Shown: positions 1 through 8,913, counted from the first letter of the stretch. The stretch is 64,000 nt of DNA from Herbaspirillum hiltneri N3 (GCF_001267925.1 NZ_CP011409.1:2790001-2854000), one strand, 5' to 3'. The notes: a model not told the origin generated them from the sequence alone. A program made the numbers and translations.

Positions 1-1
1 G

Positions 2-1111
2 GGCGGCGTAGCCGGCACGCCCAAACCAGGCCTGGAACTGGCCAACATCGTCGAAGCGCGCGAGCCGAAGCTGCGCGTCACTTACGTGATGAACGAGAGC
101 GAGCCGGGCCACACCAGCAACATGATGATCGAGCCGCGCCTTGATCCGGCCACCGGCAAGCCGTATGAACTGGGCTACAACCAGATCGCCGTTGACCCGG
201 TCACCGCTGAAATCCAGGGCAAGCGCATGTGGGGCGCGATTTCGCTGAGCCGCGAAAACCTGCTGCCGTTCCTCTACAAGCTGCACTACACGATGCATCT
301 TCCCGAAGTCGGCGGCATCGAGCTCGGCATCTGGCTCATGGGCATTATCGGCATCGTCTGGGCATTGGATTGCTTCATTGCGCTGTGGCTGTCCTTCCCC
401 AACCCGAAGAGCTGGCGCAAGTCGTTTGCCTTCCGCTGGAAAGAGGGCGGCCACAAACTCAACTTCGATCTGCATCGCTCAGGTGGCGTGTGGGTATGGG
501 GCTTGCTTCTGATCCTGGCGGTGACCTCGGTGTCCATGAATCTCAACAACCAGGTCATGACGCCGATCATCAAGGTCTTCTCGACGGTGACACCGACCGC
601 CTTTGACACCCGCACGCCGGTCGCGCCGGACAAGGTGGCGGAGCCCCGGATGTCGCGCGAGCAGGTTACCCGGCTTGCGATCGAGGAAGGCAAGCGTCGC
701 GGCTTCGAGGCGCCGGCCGGCGGCGTGTTCTATTCATCGATGTTTGGGTTGTATGGCGTCGGGTTCTTCGAAGCAGGCAACGATCATGGCGACGTCGGCC
801 TCGGCAACGCCTGGCTGTACTTCGATGCCGCCACCGGCGCACCGGCCGGCACGCGCATCCCGGGGACCGGCAGCGCCGGCGACTTGTTCATCCAGGCGCA
901 ATTTCCACTGCATTCAGGACGCATCCTCGGCTTGCCGGGCCGCATCTTCATTTCCTTCATGGGCGCGCTGGTGGCGATGTTGTCGGTGACCGGGGTGGTG
1001 ATCTGGATGCGCAAGCGCAAGGCTCGCGTGGTGCAGAAACGCAAGGTGTGGGAGCAATCAGGCTCCGCCTCGCCGCAGCCGGGCGGCCGCGAAAGCGCTT
1101 CCTTGCCATAG
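2..1111 (+). CDS. PepSY-associated transmembrane protein, N-terminus cut off by window edge
   Basis: The frame is open to the left edge, so the true start is outside the window; 369 residues are visible. Three hydrophobic segments can be seen (about visible residues 104-132, 160-180 and 316-337), the last followed by a basic stretch (MRKRKARV), with a long hydrophilic stretch between the second and third. This layout, with motifs such as FDLHRSGGVWVWG and QFPLHSGRILGLPGRI, fits the PepSY-associated TM helix family of inner-membrane proteins. Members are often found next to TonB siderophore receptors and are thought to act in ferric-siderophore reduction or handling, but no receptor is visible here. 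Family assignment is fairly firm; the iron role is inferred from the family. Confidence 0.8.
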   Translation, partial: GGVAGTPKPGLELANIVEAREPKLRVTYVMNESEPGHTSNMMIEPRLDPATGKPYELGYNQIAVDPVTAEIQGKRMWGAISLSRENLLPFLYKLHYTMHLPEVGGIELGIWLMGIIGIVWALDCFIALWLSFPNPKSWRKSFAFRWKEGGHKLNFDLHRSGGVWVWGLLLILAVTSVSMNLNNQVMTPIIKVFSTVTPTAFDTRTPVAPDKVAEPRMSREQVTRLAIEEGKRRGFEAPAGGVFYSSMFGLYGVGFFEAGNDHGDVGLGNAWLYFDAATGAPAGTRIPGTGSAGDLFIQAQFPLHSGRILGLPGRIFISFMGALVAMLSVTGVVIWMRKRKARVVQKRKVWEQSGSASPQPGGRESASLP

Positions 1112-1194
1112 TTTGAACAAGAGATAACCAAGGAGCCAAGGGCCGCGACGACCGGGGCCATGGCTGAGCGGCTCTTATCCTTGCCGCTTCATGT

Positions 1195-1632
1195 TTATCG
1201 TGCCGGCAGGTTGCGCGTGGTCCAGTACGATACGGCGTCGACCACGGTATCCATCATCTGGTCCGCATCGGTGGCCTTGTGAAGATAGCCGTTGGCGCCG
1301 AGCTCGTAGCTCTTGTTGATGTCTTCACGGTCGGTTGAGGTCGAGAACATCACCACCGGGATATGCGAGGTCGCCTTGTTGCCCTTGAGCATGCGCAGCA
1401 GATCGTGGCCGCTCAGGCGCGGCATGTTCAGGTCCAGCAGGATCAGAAAAGGGTGCAGGTCACGGCGCGCAGTGTATTCGTGACGGAACAGGAAATCCGA
1501 GGCCTTTTCAGGATCGTTGAACCAGGTCCATTTTTCGGTGAGTTTCATGCGCAGGATGGCGAAGCGGGCCAGTTCCGCCACTTCAGAACTGTCGTCCACC
1601 AAAAGAATGTCGGATTGTTGTAAGCCTTGCAT
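1195..1632 (-). CDS. Single-domain CheY-like response regulator
   Basis: A 145-residue receiver domain with no output domain. Acidic pocket residues D13-D14, phosphoacceptor D67 (LLDLNMP), the T/S position at 97-100 (FSTSTD) and K119 are all present, so it should be phosphorylatable. The sequence around D67 and the long helix 2-3 region resemble the Rcp1-like receivers used by bacteriophytochrome or hybrid kinases. I chose ATG 1632 because GAAGG lies 8 nt upstream; ATG 1638 leaves only 2 nt and the longer reading frame from 1782 has no ribosome site. No kinase is adjacent. It converges with the PepSY gene across 83 bp. Confidence 0.85.
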   Translation of the reverse strand: MQGLQQSDILLVDDSSEVAELARFAILRMKLTEKWTWFNDPEKASDFLFRHEYTARRDLHPFLILLDLNMPRLSGHDLLRMLKGNKATSHIPVVMFSTSTDREDINKSYELGANGYLHKATDADQMMDTVVDAVSYWTTRNLPAR

Positions 1633-2032
1633 GCTCATCGCCTTCACAAAATAAGAACCCAACCTGTTCACCGGGTTCATCGACACCCGGCAAGGACGAC
1701 ACGGCCCGCAGCCGATGTGTCGCGCTTGCCCGGTGTTGATGAGTCCATTTTGGCACGCTCGTACAGGATGGATATCGGGCAATTCCCTAAAACATACGTT
1801 TTGGTAGGTTGCTGGGTGAATGTTGAAAAATGGTGGACTTTGGCGACAGATAAACTACTTCATCGTTGCCGGGTCGTACCATCGCGCAGAATCACGCGCC
1901 GGAAGATGTCAGGCCTCCGGATGAATTTAACGATTCGTGATGTTTCTGATGCGATGCCTGAATTTTAGGATTTGAGATCGATGATTAATATGAGAAAACT
2001 CTCAAAAATATCGATGGAATTCGGTGTGGAGG

Positions 2033-2134
2033 CTTGAACTTATACGAAATTTGTTTCGCTCCAGCATTGCATCCAACCCCGCCGTCAATTCCTTCAAGGG
2101 CGGCATCGCCTTGTCGGCGTGATCCTTTGCGCTT
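2033..2134 (-). pseudogene. Duplicated 3'-terminal fragment of the HDOD gene
   Basis: Bases 2033-2134 align without gaps to 3471-3572, the C-terminal end of the HDOD gene and its flank; I count 9 mismatches in 102 positions (about 91% identity). On the minus strand it still reads DHADKAMPPLKELTAGLD, but the stop codon of the intact gene is changed to CGA, so the frame runs on. With the intact copy it forms a direct repeat bracketing the fimbrial adhesin gene, which suggests the adhesin arrived by, or survived, a recombination event at the HDOD 3' end. Confidence 0.8.
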
Positions 2135-2166
2135 AGCGATGTTGCCCGCAGCGCTAAGCGCTGCGG
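2129..2166 (-). terminator. Hairpin just downstream of the fimbrial adhesin gene
   Basis: A perfect 9-bp palindrome with a 3-nt loop (CCGCAGCGC-taa-GCGCTGCGG, 2146-2166) starts 7 nt after the adhesin stop codon. An alternative 10-bp pairing (2129-2138 with 2152-2161) overlaps it. There is no U-run, so it may work as a Rho-dependent or 3'-end-stabilising structure rather than a classical terminator. Confidence 0.55.
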
Positions 2167-2173
2167 TATGGCT

Positions 2174-3229
2174 TCATTCATAGCTCATGACAAAGACCAC
2201 CGCCCCGTTTGCCTGACCGGCGACGAGCCTGGTCGTGGACGCCGGCTTGACGTAGCGCGCGCCGATGGGTACCGAAAAGCTGTCGCCATCGTTCCTGACT
2301 GTGCTGTAGCCGCTCAGGGTCTGGGCAGTGTTGTAGGCGACGGGGGTGTTATTGTCGCCAAAGCTCATCTGGATGCCGATACCTTTCGCGGTCGTAGGGT
2401 CGCTCGGATTGTTGAGATTGAACACACTATTGGCTTGATCCAGCCAACCGGCTAGCGGCGTATTGAACTTGATCGTGACCTGAGTGAGGCCGACCGGGCA
2501 ATCGTTGACATTGAGCGTGGCGTTGTTCCACCTGTCATTCACGGCGCCTGTCCTATTAAAAGTGGCAAAGTTGGTATTGCCCATCGGGATGACGACGTCG
2601 GGTGTCTTGCAGGTACCCTTGGCCACAGTGCCCGTAGCGGTGCCGCTGTATACACTTTTGGTAGAGTAGCGATTGGACTGAGATTCAAATTCGACTATAA
2701 GACTAACTGCCTGTATCAATCTTAATGCTCCAACAGTGATCGGCCCGGTTTTGACAAATTCCGTGGAGAAATTCCATTGCCAAGTACGGCCGGTACTAGT
2801 CCCCGGCATGAAACATCTGAAGGTATAGCTGGAATTTTCGATATATTGATTGGATGGAATGCTACAGCCGTCATCAGAACTTGTATTCGTAGTCACCTTG
2901 TAGCGCACCCCTAGGCCCGCCAAATTGGTCGGATAGACATTGGTATAGCCGTCGACGGGATGAACAGTGATGCCCAAGGTGAAAATGACGTTTCGATCCC
3001 CCCCACCATAACTATATTCACCGTAACACCGTATTGCGTATGCGGCACCTGATGGAGCTTTCTCGGATATCACGATTGAACCGATAGGGGCATTTGTATC
3101 AATACGTACCGTCCCTATCTCTGCGACATAATCCCCACCTCCGTGAGGGTAGGAGCAAGTGGCCGCAAAAACCGATCCTGAACAAAAAACAAGAACGCAG
3201 AGCAGACACCATTTAACAAAATGGCGCAT
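2174..3229 (-). CDS. Fimbrial (type 1-like) tip adhesin, two-domain
   Basis: A 351-residue secreted protein. ATG 3229 has AAGG 7 nt upstream and gives a clear signal peptide (basic MRHFVKW, hydrophobic core, cleavage near SVFA-AT). The N-terminal half (about 25-210) is Cys/Tyr/Asn-rich and resembles a receptor-binding lectin domain. The C-terminal half (about 225-351) has the pilin pattern: TCKTPDVVIPMG, a conserved NDCP cysteine, and an aromatic C-terminus FVMSYE, as in FimH/MrkD-type adhesins polymerised by a chaperone-usher system. No chaperone, usher or major pilin gene is adjacent, so it is an orphan that would need machinery elsewhere. Its base composition is visibly more AT-rich than its neighbours, and it sits between two copies of the HDOD 3' end, both consistent with acquisition. 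Receptor unknown. Confidence 0.75.
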   Translation of the reverse strand: MRHFVKWCLLCVLVFCSGSVFAATCSYPHGGGDYVAEIGTVRIDTNAPIGSIVISEKAPSGAAYAIRCYGEYSYGGGDRNVIFTLGITVHPVDGYTNVYPTNLAGLGVRYKVTTNTSSDDGCSIPSNQYIENSSYTFRCFMPGTSTGRTWQWNFSTEFVKTGPITVGALRLIQAVSLIVEFESQSNRYSTKSVYSGTATGTVAKGTCKTPDVVIPMGNTNFATFNRTGAVNDRWNNATLNVNDCPVGLTQVTIKFNTPLAGWLDQANSVFNLNNPSDPTTAKGIGIQMSFGDNNTPVAYNTAQTLSGYSTVRNDGDSFSVPIGARYVKPASTTRLVAGQANGAVVFVMSYE

Positions 3230-3493
3230 GCCGATGCCTTGCGGCAAGGTCTTAGGCAGGCCGGCTGATGTCGCTGTGTCCGCGACGGCTGAGCCAAGCT
3301 GAACTGAGCTGCGATACGGCGCAGCCGGATACAAAGTGAATTTCAACACAAGCGCCTCGTTGCAAATTTTAAAAAAGCTATTGTCTGCAACTTCAGCGCG
3401 GCGAGATATGGGAAAACTCTCAAACTGGTTTGCGCGGTTATCACGGTTACACGGTCACCAGTCGAGCAGGTTTGAATTTATACGAGATATCTT

Positions 3494-4345
3494 TCACTCC
3501 AGCATCGCATCCAACCCCGCCGTCAATTCCTTCAGGGGCGGCATCGCTTTGTCGGCGTGATCCTTTGCGCTTGCCAGCGCCCATCCGGCATCAACGCCCA
3601 GTCGCTTGGCGACGGCAGCCGGATAACTGGCGGTCTGGTCTTCATCGCTCTGGTCCCACACTTCTGCACGTGCGCGCCAGGCACCCAGGTGGACCCATCC
3701 GGCCATCCTGTCGAAAGGCGTGGCGGCCAGCGGCGCGGGGATGTCCTTGAGTACGCCGGACAGGGCTTCCGGGAAATTCCAGATCTTCGCCAGTTCGGCC
3801 GAGACGTCGGCAAAATGGAAGCCCAGCTTTTCATTTTCAAGTTCGGCGCGGCCGGCGTCGAGTACGTTGAGTTGCTTGTCCAGCAGGGCCACTTCGGCTG
3901 CCGCGACGGCATGCAGCTGCAATTGGCCGATGCCGTGCATCATGCCCAAGGTGAAGGCGGCGTCGCCGTTGTCGCCGCCCTGATGCGCCAGCCAGCGTGC
4001 GGTGCAGGCGGTGTAGAGGCTGTAGCGCCAGAACTGCTGCAGCTCCATGCCCTTGGTGTTCTTGAATGCCGCGACCATGCCGTTGCCGAGCACCAGGTTG
4101 CGCACCATCACGAAGCCGAGCATGCGCAGCGCATCGTCAACCGTGCCGACCGTGCGCGAGACGTGGAAGTAGGCGGAGTTGGCCAGGCGCAGCAGCTTGG
4201 CCGAGAGCGCCGGATCGCTCGCAATCAGGTGCGCGATCTCGGTCGCGGAGATGTCTTCGGAGTTGAAGCTTTCGATCAGTTGCTGGACGACCTTGGGGAC
4301 GGTGGGCAGCTTGTTGGGCTGGTCGACGAGGCTCTTGAGTTCCAT
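3494..4345 (-). CDS. HDOD domain protein
   Basis: 283 residues from ATG 4345, which has AAGGGA about 8 nt upstream; the longer frame from 4456 lacks a site. The N-terminal two thirds carries the HDOD signature (LPTVPKVVQQLIESF, IAHLIASDPALSAKLLRLANS, LRMLGFVMVRNLVLG), a helical domain related to HD phosphohydrolases that lacks the full metal-binding set and serves as a signalling scaffold, often in motility, c-di-GMP or stress pathways. No GGDEF, EAL or receiver domain is fused to it. A fragment of its 3' end is duplicated beyond the adhesin gene. Specific role unknown. Confidence 0.8.
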   Translation of the reverse strand: MELKSLVDQPNKLPTVPKVVQQLIESFNSEDISATEIAHLIASDPALSAKLLRLANSAYFHVSRTVGTVDDALRMLGFVMVRNLVLGNGMVAAFKNTKGMELQQFWRYSLYTACTARWLAHQGGDNGDAAFTLGMMHGIGQLQLHAVAAAEVALLDKQLNVLDAGRAELENEKLGFHFADVSAELAKIWNFPEALSGVLKDIPAPLAATPFDRMAGWVHLGAWRARAEVWDQSDEDQTASYPAAVAKRLGVDAGWALASAKDHADKAMPPLKELTAGLDAMLE

Positions 4346-4577
4346 GCGTTGTTCCCTTGTGTCAATACTGGCTATCGATAGTAGCCCTGCGTGCAGCGGC
4401 GGTGCAGTTTTCATCAGTGTGTCTGCGGCAGATTTCATCCTCATGAAACAAAGCACGATCTATACTTCAATACGACGAATTGCGGTTTTATTGTCGCAGA
4501 GATCAGAGATTGTCATCACGTCTTTCTCGGTATGATGTTCGATAACGTTGTATATCTCATCACCCAGGAGCGGACTC

Positions 4578-6965
4578 ATGGCCACGCGCAAGACCCCGGC
4601 AGCAACGCGAAAAGATGAAGCAGCGACGCCGCAAGCCGCCCCTGCATTGGGAATTCCTCAGCTCGGTGACGTCAATGCCTACCTGACCGACGCCATGCAG
4701 CGCACCTTCCTGTTCCTCGACACCTTGCTCGACCGCGGCAACAACTATCTGGAGCATCTGGATCAGGGCACGCCGCCGTTGCTGAAGTTCGAGCATGAGG
4801 TGGTGATGGACGGCCATGATCTGCCCAATCCCTGCAATTACGCCTTGCTGCGGCTGCAGCCGCCGGCCTCGATGCCGGTCAAGCCCGAGGCGCGCCCGGT
4901 CGTCGTGGTCGATCCGCGCGCCGGACACGGCCCCGGCATCGGCGGCTTCAAGTTCGATTCCGAAGTCGGCATGGCCATGCGCGCCGGCCATACCGTGTAT
5001 TTCGTCACGTTCCGGCCCGAGCCGGAAGACGGCCAGACGCTGTTGACCGTGATGGATACCGAAGCCTTGTTTATCGAAGAAGTCATCAGGCGCCACCCGC
5101 AATGCCCGGCCAAGCCGGTGGTGATCGGCAACTGCCAGGCCGGCTGGGCGATGATGGCGCTGAACGCACGGCGGCCGGAATTGTTCGGCCCGCTCATGAT
5201 CGTCGGCGCGCCGGTGTCCTACTGGGCCGGCAGTTCGACCCTCAACCCGATGCGGTACAGCGGTGCGCAGCTGGGCGGGTCCTGGCTGGCGTCGATGACC
5301 AGCGACCTTGGCGCGGACCGTTTCGACGGCGCCTATCTGGTGGAGAACTTCGAGAAGCTCAATCCCGCCAACACGCTGTGGAACAAGTACTACAACCTCT
5401 GGGCCGGCGTCGATACCGAGGCCGAGCGCTTCCTTGAGTTCGAGCGCTGGTGGGGCGGCTATTTCCGCATGACCGGCAGCGAGATCGAATCCATCGTCGA
5501 AAACCTGTTCGTCGGCAACAAACTGGCGCGCGGCGCGATGATGGCCGGCGACAAGGCCATCGACCTGCGCAACATCACGTCGCCGGTCGTGGTGTTCGCT
5601 TCCTGGGGCGACAACATCACGCCGCCGCCGCAGGCGCTCAATTGGATCATCGACACCTGGGGCGACGAGCGCGCGATTGCCGCGGCGGGCCGCACCATCA
5701 TCTATGTGCTGCATGAAAGCGTGGGCCACCTCGGCATCTTCGTCGGCGGTTCGATTGCGCTCAAGGAACACGATCAGCTGGTGACCTCGCTGGACGTCAT
5801 CGAAAGCCTGCCTGCCGGCCTGTACGAGATGAAGCTCGAAGCCAAGGCAGGAAAAGACGAACAACGCTGGGACCAGCTGGAGCCGGGCGACTACACCGTG
5901 CATTACCAGCACCGCACGATGGACGATATCCGCAAGCTCAATCCGGAAGGGCGCGAAGAAGAGGAAATGTTCTCTACCATCGCGCAATGGTCGGAATTCA
6001 ACGCCAATCTCTACAAGACCTATGTGCGGCCGTGGGTGAAGATGAGCGCCACGCGCGACATCGCCAACACCATGGTCAAGCTGAACCCCTTGCGCATGCA
6101 GCGCCAACTGTTCTCGGACAGCTTCTTCATGGCGCCGTTTATCCGCCAGAAGGCAGCTGAAGCGCGCGCGCAGCGGGCCGCGGTCGCCGACGACCATCCG
6201 CTGAAGCAGTTTGAAAAAAAGATGGCGCAGCAGATCACCGACGAGCTCAACCTGTACCGCGACCGTCGCGACGAGCGCACCGTCAGGATGACGCGCCAGA
6301 TGTTCGGTCCCAAGGGGCTGGGTGCATGGCTCAAGCCGCACGAACCCGATGCCGTCGTCGCACACGAGCGCGCGCTGCGCGAGCTCGACGTCTATCGTGA
6401 AAAGGCCCTGGCGCACATTGCCGAAGGCGGTTTTGCCGAAGCGGTGTGCCGCATCGTGGTGGCGGGGATGATTTCTATCGGCGCCTTCGAGCGGCGTAGC
6501 CTGCGACTGGCGCGGTTGCTGGCGCAATTGCCGATGCATGCGAGCGTTTCGCCCAAAACCAACTGGGTGCAATTGCTGAAGGACCAGGCGCGGCTGACGG
6601 CCGTGGCGCCGGTGGAGGCGCTGAACGCGCTGGAGCAGCTGCTGCCCGATACGGCTACGCGCGAGCGTGCGCTGGCGGTTTCGGCGGCGGTGATGATGAT
6701 CGAGCCGACGCTGGCCAATCCACGCTCCGAGATCATCGAGTTCCTGATCGGCACCCTGGGCGTCGATCCGCAACGCGTGATCGGTTTGGCGCGCAAGTTG
6801 ACGGATGCGCTGGAGAAGCCGGAGGCCAAGCCGGTGGCGGCCAGGAAGCCGATTGCCAGGAAAGCGGCGGCAAAGCCTGTGGCAGCAAAGCCCGCAACCA
6901 AAGTAAAAAAAGCTGCCGCCAAGCCCAAAACAGCCAAGGGCAAGGCGACAGCAAAGGCGGCTTAG
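4578..6965 (+). CDS. DUF3141 (PHA synthase-like) protein with Lys/Ala-rich tail
   Basis: 795 residues from ATG 4578, with AGGAG 7 nt upstream. The first about 400 residues form an alpha/beta-hydrolase related to PHA synthase: a lipase-box-like GNCQAG with nucleophile C186, a downstream SWGDNITPP acid loop, and a VGHLGIF histidine. The next about 300 residues are the DUF3141-specific helical region. The last about 45 residues are a repetitive AKP/AAK tail (for example KKAAAKPKTAKGKATAKAA), like the DNA-binding tails of PhaF-type phasins and histone H1-like proteins. It stands alone, not with phaC or phaA. A link to polyhydroxyalkanoate metabolism or to granule-nucleoid attachment is inference; no reaction is established for the family. 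Confidence 0.75.
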   Translation: MATRKTPAATRKDEAATPQAAPALGIPQLGDVNAYLTDAMQRTFLFLDTLLDRGNNYLEHLDQGTPPLLKFEHEVVMDGHDLPNPCNYALLRLQPPASMPVKPEARPVVVVDPRAGHGPGIGGFKFDSEVGMAMRAGHTVYFVTFRPEPEDGQTLLTVMDTEALFIEEVIRRHPQCPAKPVVIGNCQAGWAMMALNARRPELFGPLMIVGAPVSYWAGSSTLNPMRYSGAQLGGSWLASMTSDLGADRFDGAYLVENFEKLNPANTLWNKYYNLWAGVDTEAERFLEFERWWGGYFRMTGSEIESIVENLFVGNKLARGAMMAGDKAIDLRNITSPVVVFASWGDNITPPPQALNWIIDTWGDERAIAAAGRTIIYVLHESVGHLGIFVGGSIALKEHDQLVTSLDVIESLPAGLYEMKLEAKAGKDEQRWDQLEPGDYTVHYQHRTMDDIRKLNPEGREEEEMFSTIAQWSEFNANLYKTYVRPWVKMSATRDIANTMVKLNPLRMQRQLFSDSFFMAPFIRQKAAEARAQRAAVADDHPLKQFEKKMAQQITDELNLYRDRRDERTVRMTRQMFGPKGLGAWLKPHEPDAVVAHERALRELDVYREKALAHIAEGGFAEAVCRIVVAGMISIGAFERRSLRLARLLAQLPMHASVSPKTNWVQLLKDQARLTAVAPVEALNALEQLLPDTATRERALAVSAAVMMIEPTLANPRSEIIEFLIGTLGVDPQRVIGLARKLTDALEKPEAKPVAARKPIARKAAAKPVAAKPATKVKKAAAKPKTAKGKATAKAA

Positions 6966-6989
6966 AGCCTTCGAAAATTTCTAAGCCGC
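6957..6989. terminator. Possible hairpin shared by two convergent genes
   Basis: A 9-bp inverted repeat (GCGGCTTAG at 6957-6965, CTAAGCCGC at 6981-6989, 15-nt loop) contains both stop codons of the converging genes. It may be a bidirectional stop structure, but it also arises simply because both proteins end in Ala-Ala followed by TAG, so confidence is low. Confidence 0.3.
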
Positions 6990-8123
6990 TTCCACAACTG
7001 CTCTTTCCACGACTGCCCTTAACGGTGCGCTGGTCGGACGGCCCTTGAAGTCCGTCCAGCACAAGCGGTCGAAGTCATACAATTTGCAGCGCCGTGCGGT
7101 ATCGAAATACCAGCGCCACGAAAATTTCTGGATCACGATGCGGCCGGGCAGCATCGTCTCCAGCAGCTTTTGCGCCTTCTTCAGGCGATACAGCGGCACG
7201 CTCATGTCGACGTGATGGGCGGTGTGTTCCATGATGTGGTGCAGCGCCGCGCCGATGCCGTGACGGAAGGTCAGGTGCACCGTGGTCGAGACGAACGGCT
7301 GCGCCGCCGACCATTCCGACTTGTCCTGGTACCAGGCCACGCCGACGTGGGTGTGATGCACGTAGACCACGAAGCCGATCATCGCCTTCCAGAACAGCAC
7401 CGGCACCACGAACGCCGTCAGCAGCAGCGTCCAGAACGATTGCCCGCCGGCCTGTGCGGCCCATGCCAGTCCGCCGATCCAGAGTGCGGCGGCGACGCTG
7501 ACCAGCACACCGTCCCAGATGAACTCCGCGCGGCGCGTCGGCATTTGCTTGCGCGACGGGAAGTACATCTTCTTCCACCACATGTCCACCATGTAATACA
7601 GCCATGGCGCCCAGCCGCTGCGGTACAGGCGCTCGAGCTTCTGGCGCCAGCGCGGCAGCGCCCGGAACTCCTGCAGCGAATGCGGCTGCCAGACGAAGTC
7701 GAAGCCTTTCAGGTTGGTATAGCCGTGATGCACCACGTTATGCCCGACCGCCCACAGGCTGTAAGGCGTCAGCGACGGCATGAACACCAGCCGGCCGAGC
7801 CAGGTGTTGAGGCGGCGGTTGGCGGTGAAACTCTGGTGGCAGGCATCATGGCCGAGGATGAACAGGCGGCCGATGATGAAGCCCGTCAGCATGCCCAGCA
7901 AGACTTTGGCGACGATGTTGCCGGCCGCGATCGTCGCCGCCAGCGCCAGGCCGAACAGGACCAAGTCCAGCACCACCAGCGCCATCGCCAGCGGCGTGCT
8001 GCGCGCGACGATGGGCGCCAGCCAGGAGCGGATGACTTTGCGATGCGGCATGGGTCGATGCGGATCGACGGGCGTCAGTGTTGAATCAGCAAGCGAATCA
8101 GTATGTGAAGCAGGATGCGACAT
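6981..8123 (-). CDS. Membrane fatty acid desaturase
   Basis: 380 residues from ATG 8123 (GAGG 9 nt upstream; the codon at 8138 is TTG). It has the three histidine clusters of the di-iron membrane desaturases: GHDACHQ (H92, H96), HNVVHH (H128-H133) and a late HTAHHVD box near residue 300. Hydrophobic segments fit a four-helix inner-membrane topology. It should insert a double bond into membrane acyl chains (or a related hydroxylation) using ferredoxin or an NAD(P)H reductase, usually for cold or fluidity adaptation. Regiospecificity cannot be read from the sequence. It converges with the DUF3141 gene with only 15 bp between stops. Confidence 0.85.
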   Translation of the reverse strand: MSHPASHTDSLADSTLTPVDPHRPMPHRKVIRSWLAPIVARSTPLAMALVVLDLVLFGLALAATIAAGNIVAKVLLGMLTGFIIGRLFILGHDACHQSFTANRRLNTWLGRLVFMPSLTPYSLWAVGHNVVHHGYTNLKGFDFVWQPHSLQEFRALPRWRQKLERLYRSGWAPWLYYMVDMWWKKMYFPSRKQMPTRRAEFIWDGVLVSVAAALWIGGLAWAAQAGGQSFWTLLLTAFVVPVLFWKAMIGFVVYVHHTHVGVAWYQDKSEWSAAQPFVSTTVHLTFRHGIGAALHHIMEHTAHHVDMSVPLYRLKKAQKLLETMLPGRIVIQKFSWRWYFDTARRCKLYDFDRLCWTDFKGRPTSAPLRAVVERAVVEAA

Positions 8124-8177
8124 GGGATGAAACCTCAAGACATGGTGATGGCGTTTTTACCGGGCGGGCGCGTTGCC

Positions 8178-8795
8178 TCAAAAGCGATAACCGACACCGA
8201 CGCCGATCAGCCACGGATCGATCTTCACCGTGCTCAGCTTGGCGCCGTTGGCAGCCATCACATCGCTGCGGATCTGTACTTTTTTGACGTCGAAGTTGAT
8301 CAGCCAATGGCGATCCAGCTTGACGTCGAAGCCGGCTTGCAGTGCGCCGCCGATGCTGTGGTTTTCCAGTCGTGCGCCGCCGTTGAGCAGGTTGACGTCG
8401 GAGATGCGCGTGTAGTTGATGCCGGCGCCGACATAGGGGCTGAAGGTCGAGGCGGGCGTGAAGTGGTATTGCGCCAGCAGGGTCGGCGGCAGGTGCTTGA
8501 AGCTGCCGATGTTCTGGCCGTCGAGGCGCACGTCGTGCTTTTGCGGGTAGGTCAGGACCAGTTCGGCAGCCCAGTTGGGCGTGAAGAAATAGCTGATGTC
8601 GACTTCCGGGATGGTCTTGGAGCTGACCGTCAGGCGATCCGACGCACCGACGCCGCCGACCGGATCGGACTTGTTGTCCGGGCTGATATTGACGGCGCGT
8701 ACCCGCACCAGCCAGGGGCTTTCCTGCGCTGCGGCAAAGGGTGTTGCGATGCACAGGGTGGCGATGGAAGTCAACAGCACTGCGATTTTTTTCAT
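8178..8795 (-). CDS. ompW: OmpW family outer-membrane porin
   Basis: 205 residues from ATG 8795 (GAGGA 8 nt upstream). It has a signal peptide ending near FAAAQ, then an OmpW-type eight-strand beta barrel: early SPWLVRVRAVNISPD, internal FSPYVGAGINYT, and the terminal VGVGYRF with C-terminal Phe needed for BAM insertion. OmpW forms a small hydrophobic channel in the outer membrane. A perfect FNR box lies about 105-118 bp upstream, in line with oxygen control of ompW known in enterobacteria. The barrel call is firm; the transported ligand is unknown. Confidence 0.88.
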   Translation of the reverse strand: MKKIAVLLTSIATLCIATPFAAAQESPWLVRVRAVNISPDNKSDPVGGVGASDRLTVSSKTIPEVDISYFFTPNWAAELVLTYPQKHDVRLDGQNIGSFKHLPPTLLAQYHFTPASTFSPYVGAGINYTRISDVNLLNGGARLENHSIGGALQAGFDVKLDRHWLINFDVKKVQIRSDVMAANGAKLSTVKIDPWLIGVGVGYRF

Positions 8796-8899
8796 GATGG
8801 ATTTCCTCGCGCCTTCTCTCGACTTTTCTCGGCGAAAGCGCATTGTTGTGAATGAAGTTGCGACGCAGCGAAATGTACGCGGGATGACGGAGGCAGGAT

Positions 8900-8913
8900 T
8901 TGATGTCGATCAA
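8900..8913. promoter_or_regulatory. FNR/Anr box (perfect), ompW side
   Basis: TTGAT-gtcg-ATCAA matches the FNR consensus TTGATNNNNATCAA at every conserved base. It lies about 105 bp upstream of the ompW start codon. The likely regulator is the Fnr protein encoded at 19565-20329. Confidence 0.75.

Larger units (their letters stand above)
1633..2173. other. 541-bp intergenic region with HDOD gene remnant
   Basis: No intact gene is supported. The part near 1633-1900 should hold the promoter of the receiver gene. The part at 1988-2134 is a diverged copy of the 3' end and downstream flank of the HDOD gene located 1.4 kb to the right. A strong hairpin follows at 2146-2166, just past the adhesin stop codon. 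Small open frames here show no family match or ribosome site. Confidence 0.6.

Noticed and set aside
4560..6773. 737-codon open frame antisense to the DUF3141 gene
   Set aside because: Arg/His/Gln-rich shadow caused by high GC at third codon positions of the real gene; no start site or family match.
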